This document shows, piece after piece, positions 33,325 to 42,934 of a stretch of DNA of 64,000 bases; within the stretch, counting starts at the first letter, position 1, and every line of letters starts with the position of its first letter. The notes under the pieces were generated by a model. It was not told where the DNA came from. It searched no databases and worked only from the letters and a program-made list of their open reading frames with translations. The stretch is from Bacteroidota bacterium. Lineage in GTDB: Bacteria; Bacteroidota; Bacteroidia; Bacteroidales; Paludibacteraceae. The DNA is taken from the NCBI GenBank assembly GCA_023391625.1, contig JAEWAN010000019.1, positions 1-64,000 on the forward strand. The letters are read 5' to 3'. The translations under genes and the position numbers were made by a program.

Positions 33325-36300
33325 ATGAAGCGTTATAATTTACTAAACACGATTTTCGGCTGGATTACTTTTGCTATTGCAGCGGCTACTTACTTACTAA
33401 CCATAGAACCAACCGCCAGTTTCTGGGACTGTGGCGAATTTATTTCCACTGCTTATAAACTCGATGTAGGACATCCCCCCGGAGCACCGTTTTTTATGCT
33501 GACTGGAAAATTTTTCTCCCTTTTTGCTTCTGACACAACCCAGGTAGCAGCCATGGTAAATTCCATGTCAGCTATTTTAAGCGCACTTACCATACTTTTC
33601 CTTTTCTGGACCATCACGCATTTGGCAAGGAAAGTCATTATAAAAACAGACAACGATTACACTACCGGTAACATCCTGGCCGTACTGGGTGCAGGGATGG
33701 TAGGAGCTTTAGCTTATACTTTTTCCGATACATTCTGGTTTTCTGCCGTAGAAGGTGAGGTATATGCTTACTCTTCTTTCTTTACCGCCATCGTATTCTG
33801 GCTTATCCTGCGATGGGAAAAATCTGCGGACGAAAAAGGGTCAGACCGCTGGCTCATCCTGATAGCATACCTGATGGGACTATCCATCGGGGTACACTTA
33901 CTGAACCTGCTGACCATTCCAGCCATCGTCTTGGTATATTATTTCAAAAAATACAAACCGTCAACCAAAGGATTAATAACCGCTTTATTAGCTTCTGTCG
34001 GCATACTTGCCGCCGTACTGTACGGATTAATACCCGGATTTGTGGAAGTGGCAAGCTGGTTTGAATTATTCTTTGTCAATGTATTAGGATTATCATTCAA
34101 TAGCGGATTGATTTTCTATGTTTTACTAAGCATAGCATTACTGGTATGGGCTATATACGAAACTTTCACTGCGAAAAATTATACCCGCATGATCATTTCG
34201 TTTATACTTGCCATCAGTATGATAGGAATACCTTTTATCCGTACCAACCTGTGGATAGGACTTATCATCATTCTGGCCATGTGCATTTTCTTTGCTGTAA
34301 AAAAAGAACAGGTTTCCGCACGTATATTAAATACCACCATTATGATGGCAGCCGTTATGCTGATAGGATATTCTTCATATTCCCTGATCGTAATCCGTTC
34401 TGCTGCTAATCCTCCAATGGATCAGAACTCTCCGGACAACACTTTTTCACTGCAATCATACCTGAACCGCGACCAGTACGGCGACACGCCATTGCTGTAC
34501 GGAGCTGTATATAACGCTCCTGTAAAATTTGAATCGGAAGGAAATTACTGTGTCCCTGTAGAAAAAATAGGTGAAGCTATTTACGCACCGAAACCTAAAA
34601 TCACAGAGGACGAAAAAGACCGCTATATCATCACCGGATATAAAAAATCATACGAATATGTGGATGAATTTAAAATGTTCTTCCCACGTATGCATTCCGG
34701 CATAGACCCACGTCATGTGGAAGCTTATAAGGACTGGGGCAAAATAAAAGGGAAAAGAGTGGCTTACACTACCTGCAGGCAACGCCAACAGGACATTAAA
34801 CCTACTTTTACCGAAAACATGCGCTTTTTCTTCAATTACCAGTTAGGTTTCATGTACTGGCGCTACTTTATGTGGAACTTCTCCGGACGCCAAAATGACA
34901 TTCAGGGACAGGGAGAAATAGAACATGGCAACTGGATAACCGGATTTAAATTCATAGATAAACATCTGATAGGCGACATTGACAGCATGCCTACGGAACT
35001 AAAGGAAAACAAAGGATACAACCGCTATTATATGCTGCCTTTGATACTGGGTATTTTGGGTATCCTGTTCCAACTGAACAAAGGGAAAGAAGGCAAACAC
35101 GGATTCTGGACAGTGTTGTTCCTATTCATCCTGACCGGTATCGCCATTGTAGTATACTTGAACCAATCGCCTCTGCAAGTACGTGAACGGGATTATGCTT
35201 ATGCCGGATCATTCTACGCTTTCAGTATCTGGATAGGACTGGGGGTACTGTTTATATACGATCTGATTAAAAACAAAATACCGGCACAGGCAAGCGCGCT
35301 GATTGCAACCGTATTATGCCTGGGCGTACCTGTGCTAATGGCTACTGAAAACTGGGACGACCACGACCGCAGCAACCGTTTCATGGCACGTGACTTCGGG
35401 GCTAACTACCTGAAATCATGCAAACCGAATGCCATTATTTTCACAAACGGAGATAACGATACTTTTCCTCTGTGGTATAACCAGGAAGTGGAAGGAGTAG
35501 GAACAGACATACGGGTATGTAACCTCAGTTACCTGCAAACAGACTGGTATATAGACCAGATGAAGCGGGAGGCCTATACATCAGATCCATTACCTATTTC
35601 ATGGAAGCCGAAAGACTATTGGGGAGAAAAGAACTATATGGTTATGGTAGATGAACGCATCAAACAACCGCTTCCTGTAAGCGCCGTATTTAAAGAGTTC
35701 GTATTGTCTGACAATCCGAAGACCAAAATTAACGGAGAACCTTACATACCGACTTCTCAGATTTATATTCCTGTAGACTCACAACAGGTCATAAAATCAG
35801 GTACTTTACCTGCAGAACGGGCAGACGAAATCATTCCGCAAATAGACATAGACCTAAGCGACAAAAAGAGACTGCTGAAAAGCGAAATGATGGTTATTGA
35901 AATGCTTAACGAAAACAACTGGGAAAGACCGATGTATTTCGCAATCACCGTTGGCGATGATTACTATCTGGGAATGGACAATCATTTTGAAATGACAGGT
36001 CTGGCTCATCAGATATTGCCTGTTAATTCGAAAACAGGTATCAATACGGACGAGATGTATGACAACATGATGAACAAATTCAAGTATGGAAATGCAAATG
36101 ACCCGAATATTTACATTGATGAAACGTCCATGCGTATGTGCCTGACTCATAGAAATTCTTTCGTGACGTTAATCAACGCTTTACTGGAAGAAGGGGATAG
36201 CGTACGGGCTCAGAAAGTGCTGGATTACTGCGAAGAAATGCTGCCGGGCACCACTGTGCCACACTCTACGTCCATCTCACTGCCAGGATTGTGTTATCGA

Positions 36301-36555
36301 CTGAAAGATTATGAAAAGGGTGATGACATAAGTACACAGATAGCTCAGAACTGCGTGGAATACCTCAACTGGTATTTTGGTATGAATCCTGTTCAGCAAC
36401 GAAGCGTGACCAACTCAATCCGCCGTAATCTGAGCATATTGGATTATATCATGCGGGAATGGAGTACATATGAAAGAGAAGAAAAATTCAAAGAATTTTA
36501 CCCGGCTTACGAATCGTTTATGCGAACAGTAAATGCAAAAATGAATGTTAACTAG
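33325..36555 (+). CDS. DUF2723 membrane protein (GT-C-type glycosyltransferase-like)
   Basis: 1076 residues from the ATG at 33325 (MKRYNLLNTIFGW). An in-frame TTG 66 bases earlier lies within the promoter box and is rejected. The N-terminal half has many membrane helices (YLLTIEPTASFWDCGEF, where Asp-Cys-Gly-Glu follows helix 1 as in GT-C and O-mannosyltransferase-like enzymes), with further helices to about residue 360 and again at 570-690. The C-terminal 400 residues are soluble and probably periplasmic (FTNGDNDTFPLWYNQEVEGV). DUF2723 proteins are widespread in Bacteroidetes and labelled glycosyltransferase family 117; the acceptor is not settled from this sequence. First gene of an operon with NodB and OstA-like genes. 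Confidence 0.85.
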   Translation: MKRYNLLNTIFGWITFAIAAATYLLTIEPTASFWDCGEFISTAYKLDVGHPPGAPFFMLTGKFFSLFASDTTQVAAMVNSMSAILSALTILFLFWTITHLARKVIIKTDNDYTTGNILAVLGAGMVGALAYTFSDTFWFSAVEGEVYAYSSFFTAIVFWLILRWEKSADEKGSDRWLILIAYLMGLSIGVHLLNLLTIPAIVLVYYFKKYKPSTKGLITALLASVGILAAVLYGLIPGFVEVASWFELFFVNVLGLSFNSGLIFYVLLSIALLVWAIYETFTAKNYTRMIISFILAISMIGIPFIRTNLWIGLIIILAMCIFFAVKKEQVSARILNTTIMMAAVMLIGYSSYSLIVIRSAANPPMDQNSPDNTFSLQSYLNRDQYGDTPLLYGAVYNAPVKFESEGNYCVPVEKIGEAIYAPKPKITEDEKDRYIITGYKKSYEYVDEFKMFFPRMHSGIDPRHVEAYKDWGKIKGKRVAYTTCRQRQQDIKPTFTENMRFFFNYQLGFMYWRYFMWNFSGRQNDIQGQGEIEHGNWITGFKFIDKHLIGDIDSMPTELKENKGYNRYYMLPLILGILGILFQLNKGKEGKHGFWTVLFLFILTGIAIVVYLNQSPLQVRERDYAYAGSFYAFSIWIGLGVLFIYDLIKNKIPAQASALIATVLCLGVPVLMATENWDDHDRSNRFMARDFGANYLKSCKPNAIIFTNGDNDTFPLWYNQEVEGVGTDIRVCNLSYLQTDWYIDQMKREAYTSDPLPISWKPKDYWGEKNYMVMVDERIKQPLPVSAVFKEFVLSDNPKTKINGEPYIPTSQIYIPVDSQQVIKSGTLPAERADEIIPQIDIDLSDKKRLLKSEMMVIEMLNENNWERPMYFAITVGDDYYLGMDNHFEMTGLAHQILPVNSKTGINTDEMYDNMMNKFKYGNANDPNIYIDETSMRMCLTHRNSFVTLINALLEEGDSVRAQKVLDYCEEMLPGTTVPHSTSISLPGLCYRLKDYEKGDDISTQIAQNCVEYLNWYFGMNPVQQRSVTNSIRRNLSILDYIMREWSTYEREEKFKEFYPAYESFMRTVNAKMNVN

Positions 36556-37153
36556 GCTACCACTTATAATACGTGCACTTATACCGGGATGTACCTGGCG
36601 TAAAAAATCGGCAGGGAAAACCATATTCCTCACATTCGACGACGGCCCGGTGCCGGAGGTTACTCCGTACGTCCTTGAAATGCTCGATGAGTATGGGTGG
36701 AAAGCCACGTTTTTCTGCGTAGGCGAAAATGTACAGAAATATCCCGAACTATATGAAGAGATACTGAAAAGAGGTCACAAAACAGGTATTCATACCTACA
36801 ACCACCTCAAAGGTTATTCTACTTCGATTGATAATTATGTGGAGAACGTAAAAAAGGCGGCGGAACTGATAGACAGTAAATTATTCCGTCCTCCTTACGG
36901 ACGTATAAGGCGAAGGCAGAGAAAGGAACTCCAACATATGAATTATGAAATCATTATGTGGGATTTACTGACTCAGGATTATGACAAATGGCAAACTCCT
37001 GAAAACATCATGCAACGCATTAAACGCCATTCACGAAAAGGCTCTATTGTTCTTTTCCATGACTCAATAAAGGCACGCAACAATATGATGGCATCATTGC
37101 CAAGAGCCATTGAATTCTGGAATGAACAGGGGTACCAAAGCGGACTATTATAA
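36545..37153 (+). CDS. NodB-type polysaccharide deacetylase
   Basis: 202 residues, starting inside the last codons of the DUF2723 gene (11-base overlap). All five NodB motifs are visible: TFDDGP (30-35), HTYNH (83-87, two metal His), RPPYG (115-119), WDLLTQDY (139-146) and LFHDS (170-174, catalytic His172). It removes N- or O-acetyl groups from a polysaccharide or peptidoglycan using a metal ion. There is no clear cleavable signal peptide, only a weak hydrophobic N-terminus (LPLIIRALIPG), so location is uncertain. Coupling with the DUF2723 glycosyltransferase suggests both act on the same envelope glycan. Confidence 0.9.
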   Translation: MLTRLPLIIRALIPGCTWRKKSAGKTIFLTFDDGPVPEVTPYVLEMLDEYGWKATFFCVGENVQKYPELYEEILKRGHKTGIHTYNHLKGYSTSIDNYVENVKKAAELIDSKLFRPPYGRIRRRQRKELQHMNYEIIMWDLLTQDYDKWQTPENIMQRIKRHSRKGSIVLFHDSIKARNNMMASLPRAIEFWNEQGYQSGLL

Positions 37154-37216
37154 ACACTTTACATCAAGCTGAAAGAAAAAAGAACAGCGATTGAAGGAAA
37201 GTATTGGATTGTGAAC

Positions 37217-37260
37217 AAGCCAAGTATCAGAAGCTGAAAACAGTTTTCTATGCTTGGCTT
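37217..37260. repeat. Inverted repeat between NodB and OstA-like genes
   Basis: AAGCCAAG (37217-37224) pairs with CTTGGCTT (37253-37260) around a 28-base loop. It may be a weak terminator or processing hairpin. A TTG inside it opens the OstA frame but is not a credible start. Confidence 0.4.
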
Positions 37261-37346
37261 TAAAATCCGGTGCAGATATTATAAGACTGTATATCCTCAA
37301 CCAGAAGCTGCTGTTTCAAGCTGAAGAATTAAAAATTTCCATCATT

Positions 37347-39062
37347 ATGTCCAGACTGAAAATCAGTTATATAATAAAACCATACGCTTATTTCCTTGTC
37401 ATCACAATGCTTCTCCTCGCTGTATCCGCCAACAGGATATACGCCCAGGAAGAGGGAGCTACTACCGAGGCACCCAAAAAAGAAACACAACAGGACAAAA
37501 ATAGCGGGCAGCAGGACAAAACAGCACGGGTCGTTCTTGAGAAGTCAGACGCTATCGCATTTGACCAGAACCGTTTGCCTGATGTACAGATTATCAAAGG
37601 AAACGTCCGTTTCCGCCATGAGGATGCTTTGATGTACTGCGACAGCGCTTACTTTTACAGCAAAGCCAGCTCTTTTGATGCTTTCGGAAATGTTCGGATT
37701 ATTGAAGGAGACTCTATCTTTATTTACGGAGATATGTTGTTTTACGACGGCAATACCAGGCTTGCCCGGATGAGAGAGAATGTACGCATGGAAAATAACG
37801 GAGCGGAACTGATTACCGACAGCCTGAATTACAACCGCGAATACGACCTGGCTTACTACTTCACCGGCGGGACTCTGAGAGACAACCGTAACACGCTGAC
37901 TTCTATCTGGGGACAATACTCCCCCACGACCAAACAAGCTCTTTTCAGAGACAGCGTAAAACTAGTTAACGAATCTTTCACCATGGTAGCGGATACGCTG
38001 AAATACAACACGGAAAACAAAATAGCCGATATAGTAGGGGAAACGCATATCAACTACCTGAATGAAACAGATATTTATTCTACCCGGGGATGGTACGATA
38101 CCAATATGGAAAAATCCATGCTCCTTGACCGCTCGCTGATTGTTCACGAAAACGGAAAAACCGTAACGGGCGACACGATTTATTATAACAAACTGGAACA
38201 GTACGTTGAAGGTTTCATGAATATGGAACTTGCCGATAGTACCCAGCAAGTTACATTATACGGCGATTATATATTCTATAATGAATTAACGGAGGATGGG
38301 CTGGCTACAGATTCGGCTCTGATCGTAGATTGGTCCAGCACAGACTCGCTGTACACTCATGCCGATACGCTCAAGATATTCAAGGACTCTGTTTATGATG
38401 TTATGCAGGCATACCCGAATGTGCGTTTTTTCCGTTCGGATATGCAAGGTGTATGCGACTCCCTGATATACTTGTCGAAGGATTCCATCGCCACAATGTA
38501 CGGCCAGCCGGTAGTATGGAGCGGCAACAGCCAGTTATCCGGTGAGGTAATAAAAGCATTCATAAAAGGGGAAAGTGTGGACAGGATATATATTCCCCGC
38601 AAGGCTTTGGGAGTACAACCCTCCGAATACAATAATTTCAATCAGTTTTCATCTAAAGAACTTACGGCTTATATCATAGACGGGGCGTTAAACCGCGTTG
38701 TGCTAAGCGGTAATGTAGAAACCATCTATTTTATTATCGACGATGTGGACATGAGTCTGGTTGGAATTAATAAGACATCAAGCAGCTATGCGACTATGTA
38801 CTTCAAGGACCAGGAAATGGACAGGCTGGTACTGACGGATGCCGACTCTAACGGTACCACTTATCCGGTAGAGGAACTCACCGGGGAACAACGGTTTTTA
38901 AGCGGCTTCTTCTGGCTGGAGGAACAGCAACCTAAAAGCAAGATGGATGTATTCCTTACATTCCCGAATAAAAACCGCCACGAAAGCAACGTCAACCACA
39001 TACGTTCCGCTGCTTCTCCTGACACACCGGAAAATACCCAAACTAAAGAGGAAAGTAAATAA
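37347..39062 (+). CDS. OstA-like (LptA/LptD N-domain) periplasmic protein
   Basis: 571 residues from the ATG at 37347 (MSRLKISYIIK); longer readings from TTG 37254 lack a signal-compatible start. Signal peptide about 1-35 (YFLVITMLLLAVSANRIYAQ). A disordered Lys/Gln/Glu segment (to about 65) is followed by a long run of OstA-type beta strands. There, short Asp-rich units recur (CDSAYFYSKAS, FDAFGNVRI, GDSIFIYGDMLFYDG), the beta-jellyroll repeat that carries lipopolysaccharide in LptA. It is about three times LptA's length, as in other Bacteroidetes OstA-like proteins. It probably bridges or feeds LPS transport across the periplasm. The last 50 residues (NTQTKEESK) are charged and disordered. 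Confidence 0.82.
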   Translation: MSRLKISYIIKPYAYFLVITMLLLAVSANRIYAQEEGATTEAPKKETQQDKNSGQQDKTARVVLEKSDAIAFDQNRLPDVQIIKGNVRFRHEDALMYCDSAYFYSKASSFDAFGNVRIIEGDSIFIYGDMLFYDGNTRLARMRENVRMENNGAELITDSLNYNREYDLAYYFTGGTLRDNRNTLTSIWGQYSPTTKQALFRDSVKLVNESFTMVADTLKYNTENKIADIVGETHINYLNETDIYSTRGWYDTNMEKSMLLDRSLIVHENGKTVTGDTIYYNKLEQYVEGFMNMELADSTQQVTLYGDYIFYNELTEDGLATDSALIVDWSSTDSLYTHADTLKIFKDSVYDVMQAYPNVRFFRSDMQGVCDSLIYLSKDSIATMYGQPVVWSGNSQLSGEVIKAFIKGESVDRIYIPRKALGVQPSEYNNFNQFSSKELTAYIIDGALNRVVLSGNVETIYFIIDDVDMSLVGINKTSSSYATMYFKDQEMDRLVLTDADSNGTTYPVEELTGEQRFLSGFFWLEEQQPKSKMDVFLTFPNKNRHESNVNHIRSAASPDTPENTQTKEESK

Positions 39063-39145
39063 GCTTTTTCATCCCGGTATATAAGCAAGGCTTATGAGGG
39101 AATTCTGCATTTAACCGGATTACTTCCGGTTTATATACCACCTGT

Positions 39146-42100
39146 TTACACGGGTATTTCTATTTTAAAGGTACTACCCTCTCCTTCAACGGTTTCAAAG
39201 GAAATAGAACCGCCCAACTGCTCTATTATATTTTTAGTAATAGCCAATCCTAAGCCCATACCTGTAGCTTTGGTAGTAAAGTTAGGGACAAACATTTTGT
39301 CCTGCACTTCTTTGGGAACTCCACTGCCGTTATCTGTAATATAAATGATTATTTTCTCATCCTCCTGCCATAAACTGGCCGTAACAAGCCCCTTCCTACC
39401 CTCCGGTATAGCCTGTATGGCATTCTTTATAAGATTATTAAAGACCTGTACCAACTGTTCCGGATCAGCATAGATAAAATATCCTTTTTCCGGTCCGTCA
39501 TAAACCACACTGACTTTCCGTGAATTATTAATAAATAAACGGATGACGGACTGCAGGATAACACTGATATCTACACGCTGAATATTGGCTTCCGGCATAC
39601 GGGCAAAATTGGAAAATGTCCCGGCTATCCGTGAAAGACTGTCTATCTGTTCAATAAGCATGGCTGTGGATTCCTTAAAGTAGTCATCAAAGCCATCGTC
39701 ATCCATGTTTTTACGACGTTGCAACTGCTGGATGGACAGTTTCATAGGAGTAAGCGGATTGTTGATTTCATGGGCTACCTGACGGGCCATCAACTTCCAG
39801 GCAGACTCCCGTTCCGACCGGGCCAACAACTTGGCGCTTAGCTCCAACTCATCTACGGTACGGTTATACTGTGCTACCAACTGACCGATCTCGTCATTCT
39901 GACGATACTCTATTTTTTCATTACGGCGTCCTATACGCATTTCCCTTAACTTATGTTCAAGCATATTAAGGGGTGCCGCAAGCCGCTTACTTACAAAAAT
40001 GGCCAGCACTATGGCTATAAAAATGACAATTACATATATGTGAATAATCACCGAAGAGAAATTCTGGATTTCTTCCTGCATATTTTCCTGGCTAAAGAAC
40101 TGAGGCACGGCAATATAACCGATCTGCAGATAATCCCAGTTGTAAAAATCGGCATATGCCACGAGGTAGGTAAGGTCACCTATATGTTCATACTGCTGTA
40201 TCTGAGGATCAACGGAAAAGAAAGGCCTGCTGGACATCCGGTCGCTAATAAGGTGACGGGAGAAAATTAAAGGCTGTGAACTTCCCAACAACAATCCTCT
40301 GTTATCAAACACATGAATATCTGTCTGATAAGTGTACGACAGTTCACGCAAATCATCATTCAACGCAGAGGCATTACGCTCGTCCAACTCCTGATTCCAG
40401 TAATATTTGTCCTGCAAAGCTTCCTGAATATAATTCCGCTTGTTTTCCAATATAGCAATCTGCTGGTCTTCATACCTTAACTTGATGAAATCAACCGAGG
40501 CAAGGAATATGGCTATAAAACTTATGATGAAAAGAAATATGAAAACATACTGAAAACGCATGGCAAAGCCCAACTTCAAATTAGAACGGCAATACAAAAA
40601 ACGGTATAAACGGACAAGACACCAAATAAGGATAAAATAGGCCAAAGCCAGATATATAAAGAAGCGCATATAGTAATACGGCGCATAAGGGACATCCTTG
40701 GAAATAACAATGTATATTTCCTCGTTCGGTTTATAAACGTAATGCCAGATACCGGATTCTTTAATACGCCCGTAGGCAGAGTCCATAGGGGTTATCCAGG
40801 TAGTATTAAACGGATAGTCCACCGCTCCGGAAGAGTAAATAAGCTGCCCGTTATCATATTTGGCAACGGAAATATCCATTTGGGAATGGATATCTTCGGT
40901 TGAAGCCGGTATGAGCAAATCCGGGAAGCTGTAACTTTTATATTGCCTCCGGGGATAAAACTCTATGTAATAATATACGGAATCGTTTGTTCCTGCCAAA
41001 GGGCTTCCCGGGAACACACCGACATATGTCATGGCATTCTGCGTGGTGGGTACGCTATAAAAATGAGTTCCTCGGATTTTAGCTCCTACATGCTCTGTAT
41101 AGAACAAATAATCCTGATATAAATCGGAAGATTGCAGGGCCGAACTCAACTGGACATTATACTTATTCCAGAATCCCCGGAAATAGGTGGTATTCAAATA
41201 TTCCTCAAAATCATGAACAGCTTCGGGACGAGAGAGGAAATTGATGATCCGTGCATCTTCTAAAAGCTGCATATCCAGTTCTTCGAACATCAGATCTGCA
41301 ACACGATCGCTTTCTATATTTCCATTAACATATACATTCTGCGCCAGCACGTAATATCGGGTTTCATTTTTCTTAATAGTGATATCCAATATATTCATTG
41401 AGATAAAAAAGGTATAGAGGAGACACCAAAGAGCTAAAAGAAAAGAGTTTTTCTTTACTTTCGGAAATACATAGGACAAATAATAACATGCCGTTATCAG
41501 CAAATAGAATAATGCGATATTCCAAATGTACTCTTTGAAAAGAAAAAGGGAAACGAGTAATACTAAGGCATAGATTGCAATATCAACGAATAAGGCTTTT
41601 TTCAATGAATTATCCTGAAGAAAAGCGGTATGGAGCTTAAAAAACAATAAAGTCAGTGCTATACCCCATGAGAAAAGTAAAAAATGTATCCATACCGGAA
41701 CAAAGGATAAATCATTCGTTTCCAGTATATTCAGTTGCAATGACGAATGGAATACTATATCTTTTAAAACCTTGTATAACAAGAGGAAATAAACTGGATA
41801 TAGTAAAAACATAAGTATGTTTCGGATTTCTTTTCCCTTATCCCAGTTTAAATCTACAAAGAAATAAAACAAGCATACTGAAGATAGCACAAAGCCGGTA
41901 AAAATGCTAAGATGGGCTATGGTATCAAAGAAAGGGCCGGAAGCAAATTGTAAGGGAGAAAAGAAATCATTCTGAAACAAAATACGGGGTATATCAAAAT
42001 ACAGTAGCAAAGCAAGCAATGCGCCGTTAATTCCCAAGCTGTAAATAAAAGTACAAAAGGTTATTTTCCTTTTATGCTGCAACATTGGGAAGCAAGCATA

Positions 42101-42760
42101 AATGACAAAAGAACAAACAAAAACCAGAAAAAAGATTATCGCTCCGAGGTTAGCCCACACCGTACTATAAATGGGGAGTTCCGGTTCCCTAAACGAAAAG
42201 AGGTATGCCCCTTCCTGACTATATACGGGATAGAGCGAAGGTTCTTCTTCATAAAACAGTTCAATACGTTTATCTATCTTAAATCCGGATGTAAAACAAT
42301 TGATCAGTTTATCGTTTTCATAAGGATAGTCATATTTTACGGTAACAACAGCCATGTAACGCACATCATCCACAGTTTCTGAAACCACGATACAATGGGC
42401 ATTGGGCAAATGAATGTATTGCCACTCAGGAAAATCATAGGGGTAAATGTTGTCTATATCCAAACTGTTGTCCGACCAAAAGACAAGCTCTCCGTCATCC
42501 ACAATATAAAAGGATATTTCTTCCCGTGGAAAATCATAATCATTGGCAAGTACATGAATATTATCCTCTGCATATAACAGCCGGACATCTTTCAATACAT
42601 CACGTGCTTTGGACTCATGCTCCGCGATTTCATGCTGGAACCGTTTGAGAGGAATAGCCCGGTGAGGGGAAGTATAATACAACAAGCTGGAAAGGCCTCC
42701 TAAGGCCAACAGCAGGAAGAATATGATAATTAGCGTATGTTTATACCGGGTGATGTTCAT
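39146..42760 (-). CDS. Very large NtrY-like membrane sensor histidine kinase
   Basis: 1204 residues, two to three times the usual sensor length. A first membrane helix (about 9-29) is followed by a periplasmic domain, a bundle of helices at about 205-430, a second large periplasmic domain (about 460-690), two more helices, a third periplasmic loop and a last helix before HAMP (about 920-975). HisKA contains the phospho-acceptor His in RQVAHEINNPLTPM (about 997). The ATPase domain shows NNLIKNAIQAIP, DNGSGVP and GMGLGLAITKNIIEQLGG. It should sense an envelope or membrane state and phosphorylate a response regulator. None is encoded nearby. It is convergent with the OstA-like gene and has a TATCTTTG box upstream. 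Confidence 0.88.
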   Translation of the reverse strand: MNITRYKHTLIIIFFLLLALGGLSSLLYYTSPHRAIPLKRFQHEIAEHESKARDVLKDVRLLYAEDNIHVLANDYDFPREEISFYIVDDGELVFWSDNSLDIDNIYPYDFPEWQYIHLPNAHCIVVSETVDDVRYMAVVTVKYDYPYENDKLINCFTSGFKIDKRIELFYEEEPSLYPVYSQEGAYLFSFREPELPIYSTVWANLGAIIFFLVFVCSFVIYACFPMLQHKRKITFCTFIYSLGINGALLALLLYFDIPRILFQNDFFSPLQFASGPFFDTIAHLSIFTGFVLSSVCLFYFFVDLNWDKGKEIRNILMFLLYPVYFLLLYKVLKDIVFHSSLQLNILETNDLSFVPVWIHFLLFSWGIALTLLFFKLHTAFLQDNSLKKALFVDIAIYALVLLVSLFLFKEYIWNIALFYLLITACYYLSYVFPKVKKNSFLLALWCLLYTFFISMNILDITIKKNETRYYVLAQNVYVNGNIESDRVADLMFEELDMQLLEDARIINFLSRPEAVHDFEEYLNTTYFRGFWNKYNVQLSSALQSSDLYQDYLFYTEHVGAKIRGTHFYSVPTTQNAMTYVGVFPGSPLAGTNDSVYYYIEFYPRRQYKSYSFPDLLIPASTEDIHSQMDISVAKYDNGQLIYSSGAVDYPFNTTWITPMDSAYGRIKESGIWHYVYKPNEEIYIVISKDVPYAPYYYMRFFIYLALAYFILIWCLVRLYRFLYCRSNLKLGFAMRFQYVFIFLFIISFIAIFLASVDFIKLRYEDQQIAILENKRNYIQEALQDKYYWNQELDERNASALNDDLRELSYTYQTDIHVFDNRGLLLGSSQPLIFSRHLISDRMSSRPFFSVDPQIQQYEHIGDLTYLVAYADFYNWDYLQIGYIAVPQFFSQENMQEEIQNFSSVIIHIYVIVIFIAIVLAIFVSKRLAAPLNMLEHKLREMRIGRRNEKIEYRQNDEIGQLVAQYNRTVDELELSAKLLARSERESAWKLMARQVAHEINNPLTPMKLSIQQLQRRKNMDDDGFDDYFKESTAMLIEQIDSLSRIAGTFSNFARMPEANIQRVDISVILQSVIRLFINNSRKVSVVYDGPEKGYFIYADPEQLVQVFNNLIKNAIQAIPEGRKGLVTASLWQEDEKIIIYITDNGSGVPKEVQDKMFVPNFTTKATGMGLGLAITKNIIEQLGGSISFETVEGEGSTFKIEIPV

Positions 42761-42788
42761 TCACCGAACAGATTTAAAGTTAGGATAA

Positions 42789-42796
42789 CAAAGATA
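42789..42796 (-). promoter_or_regulatory. Promoter -7 box TATCTTTG of the histidine kinase
   Basis: Exact TAnnTTTG on the minus strand, 28 bases before the ATG at 42760. Confidence 0.6.
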
Positions 42797-42875
42797 GAAA
42801 TTATTGTGCAAAACCACTGCTGATACTACATAAAAAACAGAATTAAAAATTTACCGGAGATCACTTTCCGTCAAT

Positions 42876-42914
42876 CAAAAAGAAGAGAAACCTTTGTTAA
42901 GATTTCTCTTCTTT
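42876..42914 (-). terminator. Terminator of rnr
   Basis: A perfect 12-base purine/pyrimidine stem (42879-42890 with 42903-42914), 12-base loop, four T after it on the minus strand. Confidence 0.72.
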
Positions 42915-42934
42915 CTTTGTACAAATAAAATCCC

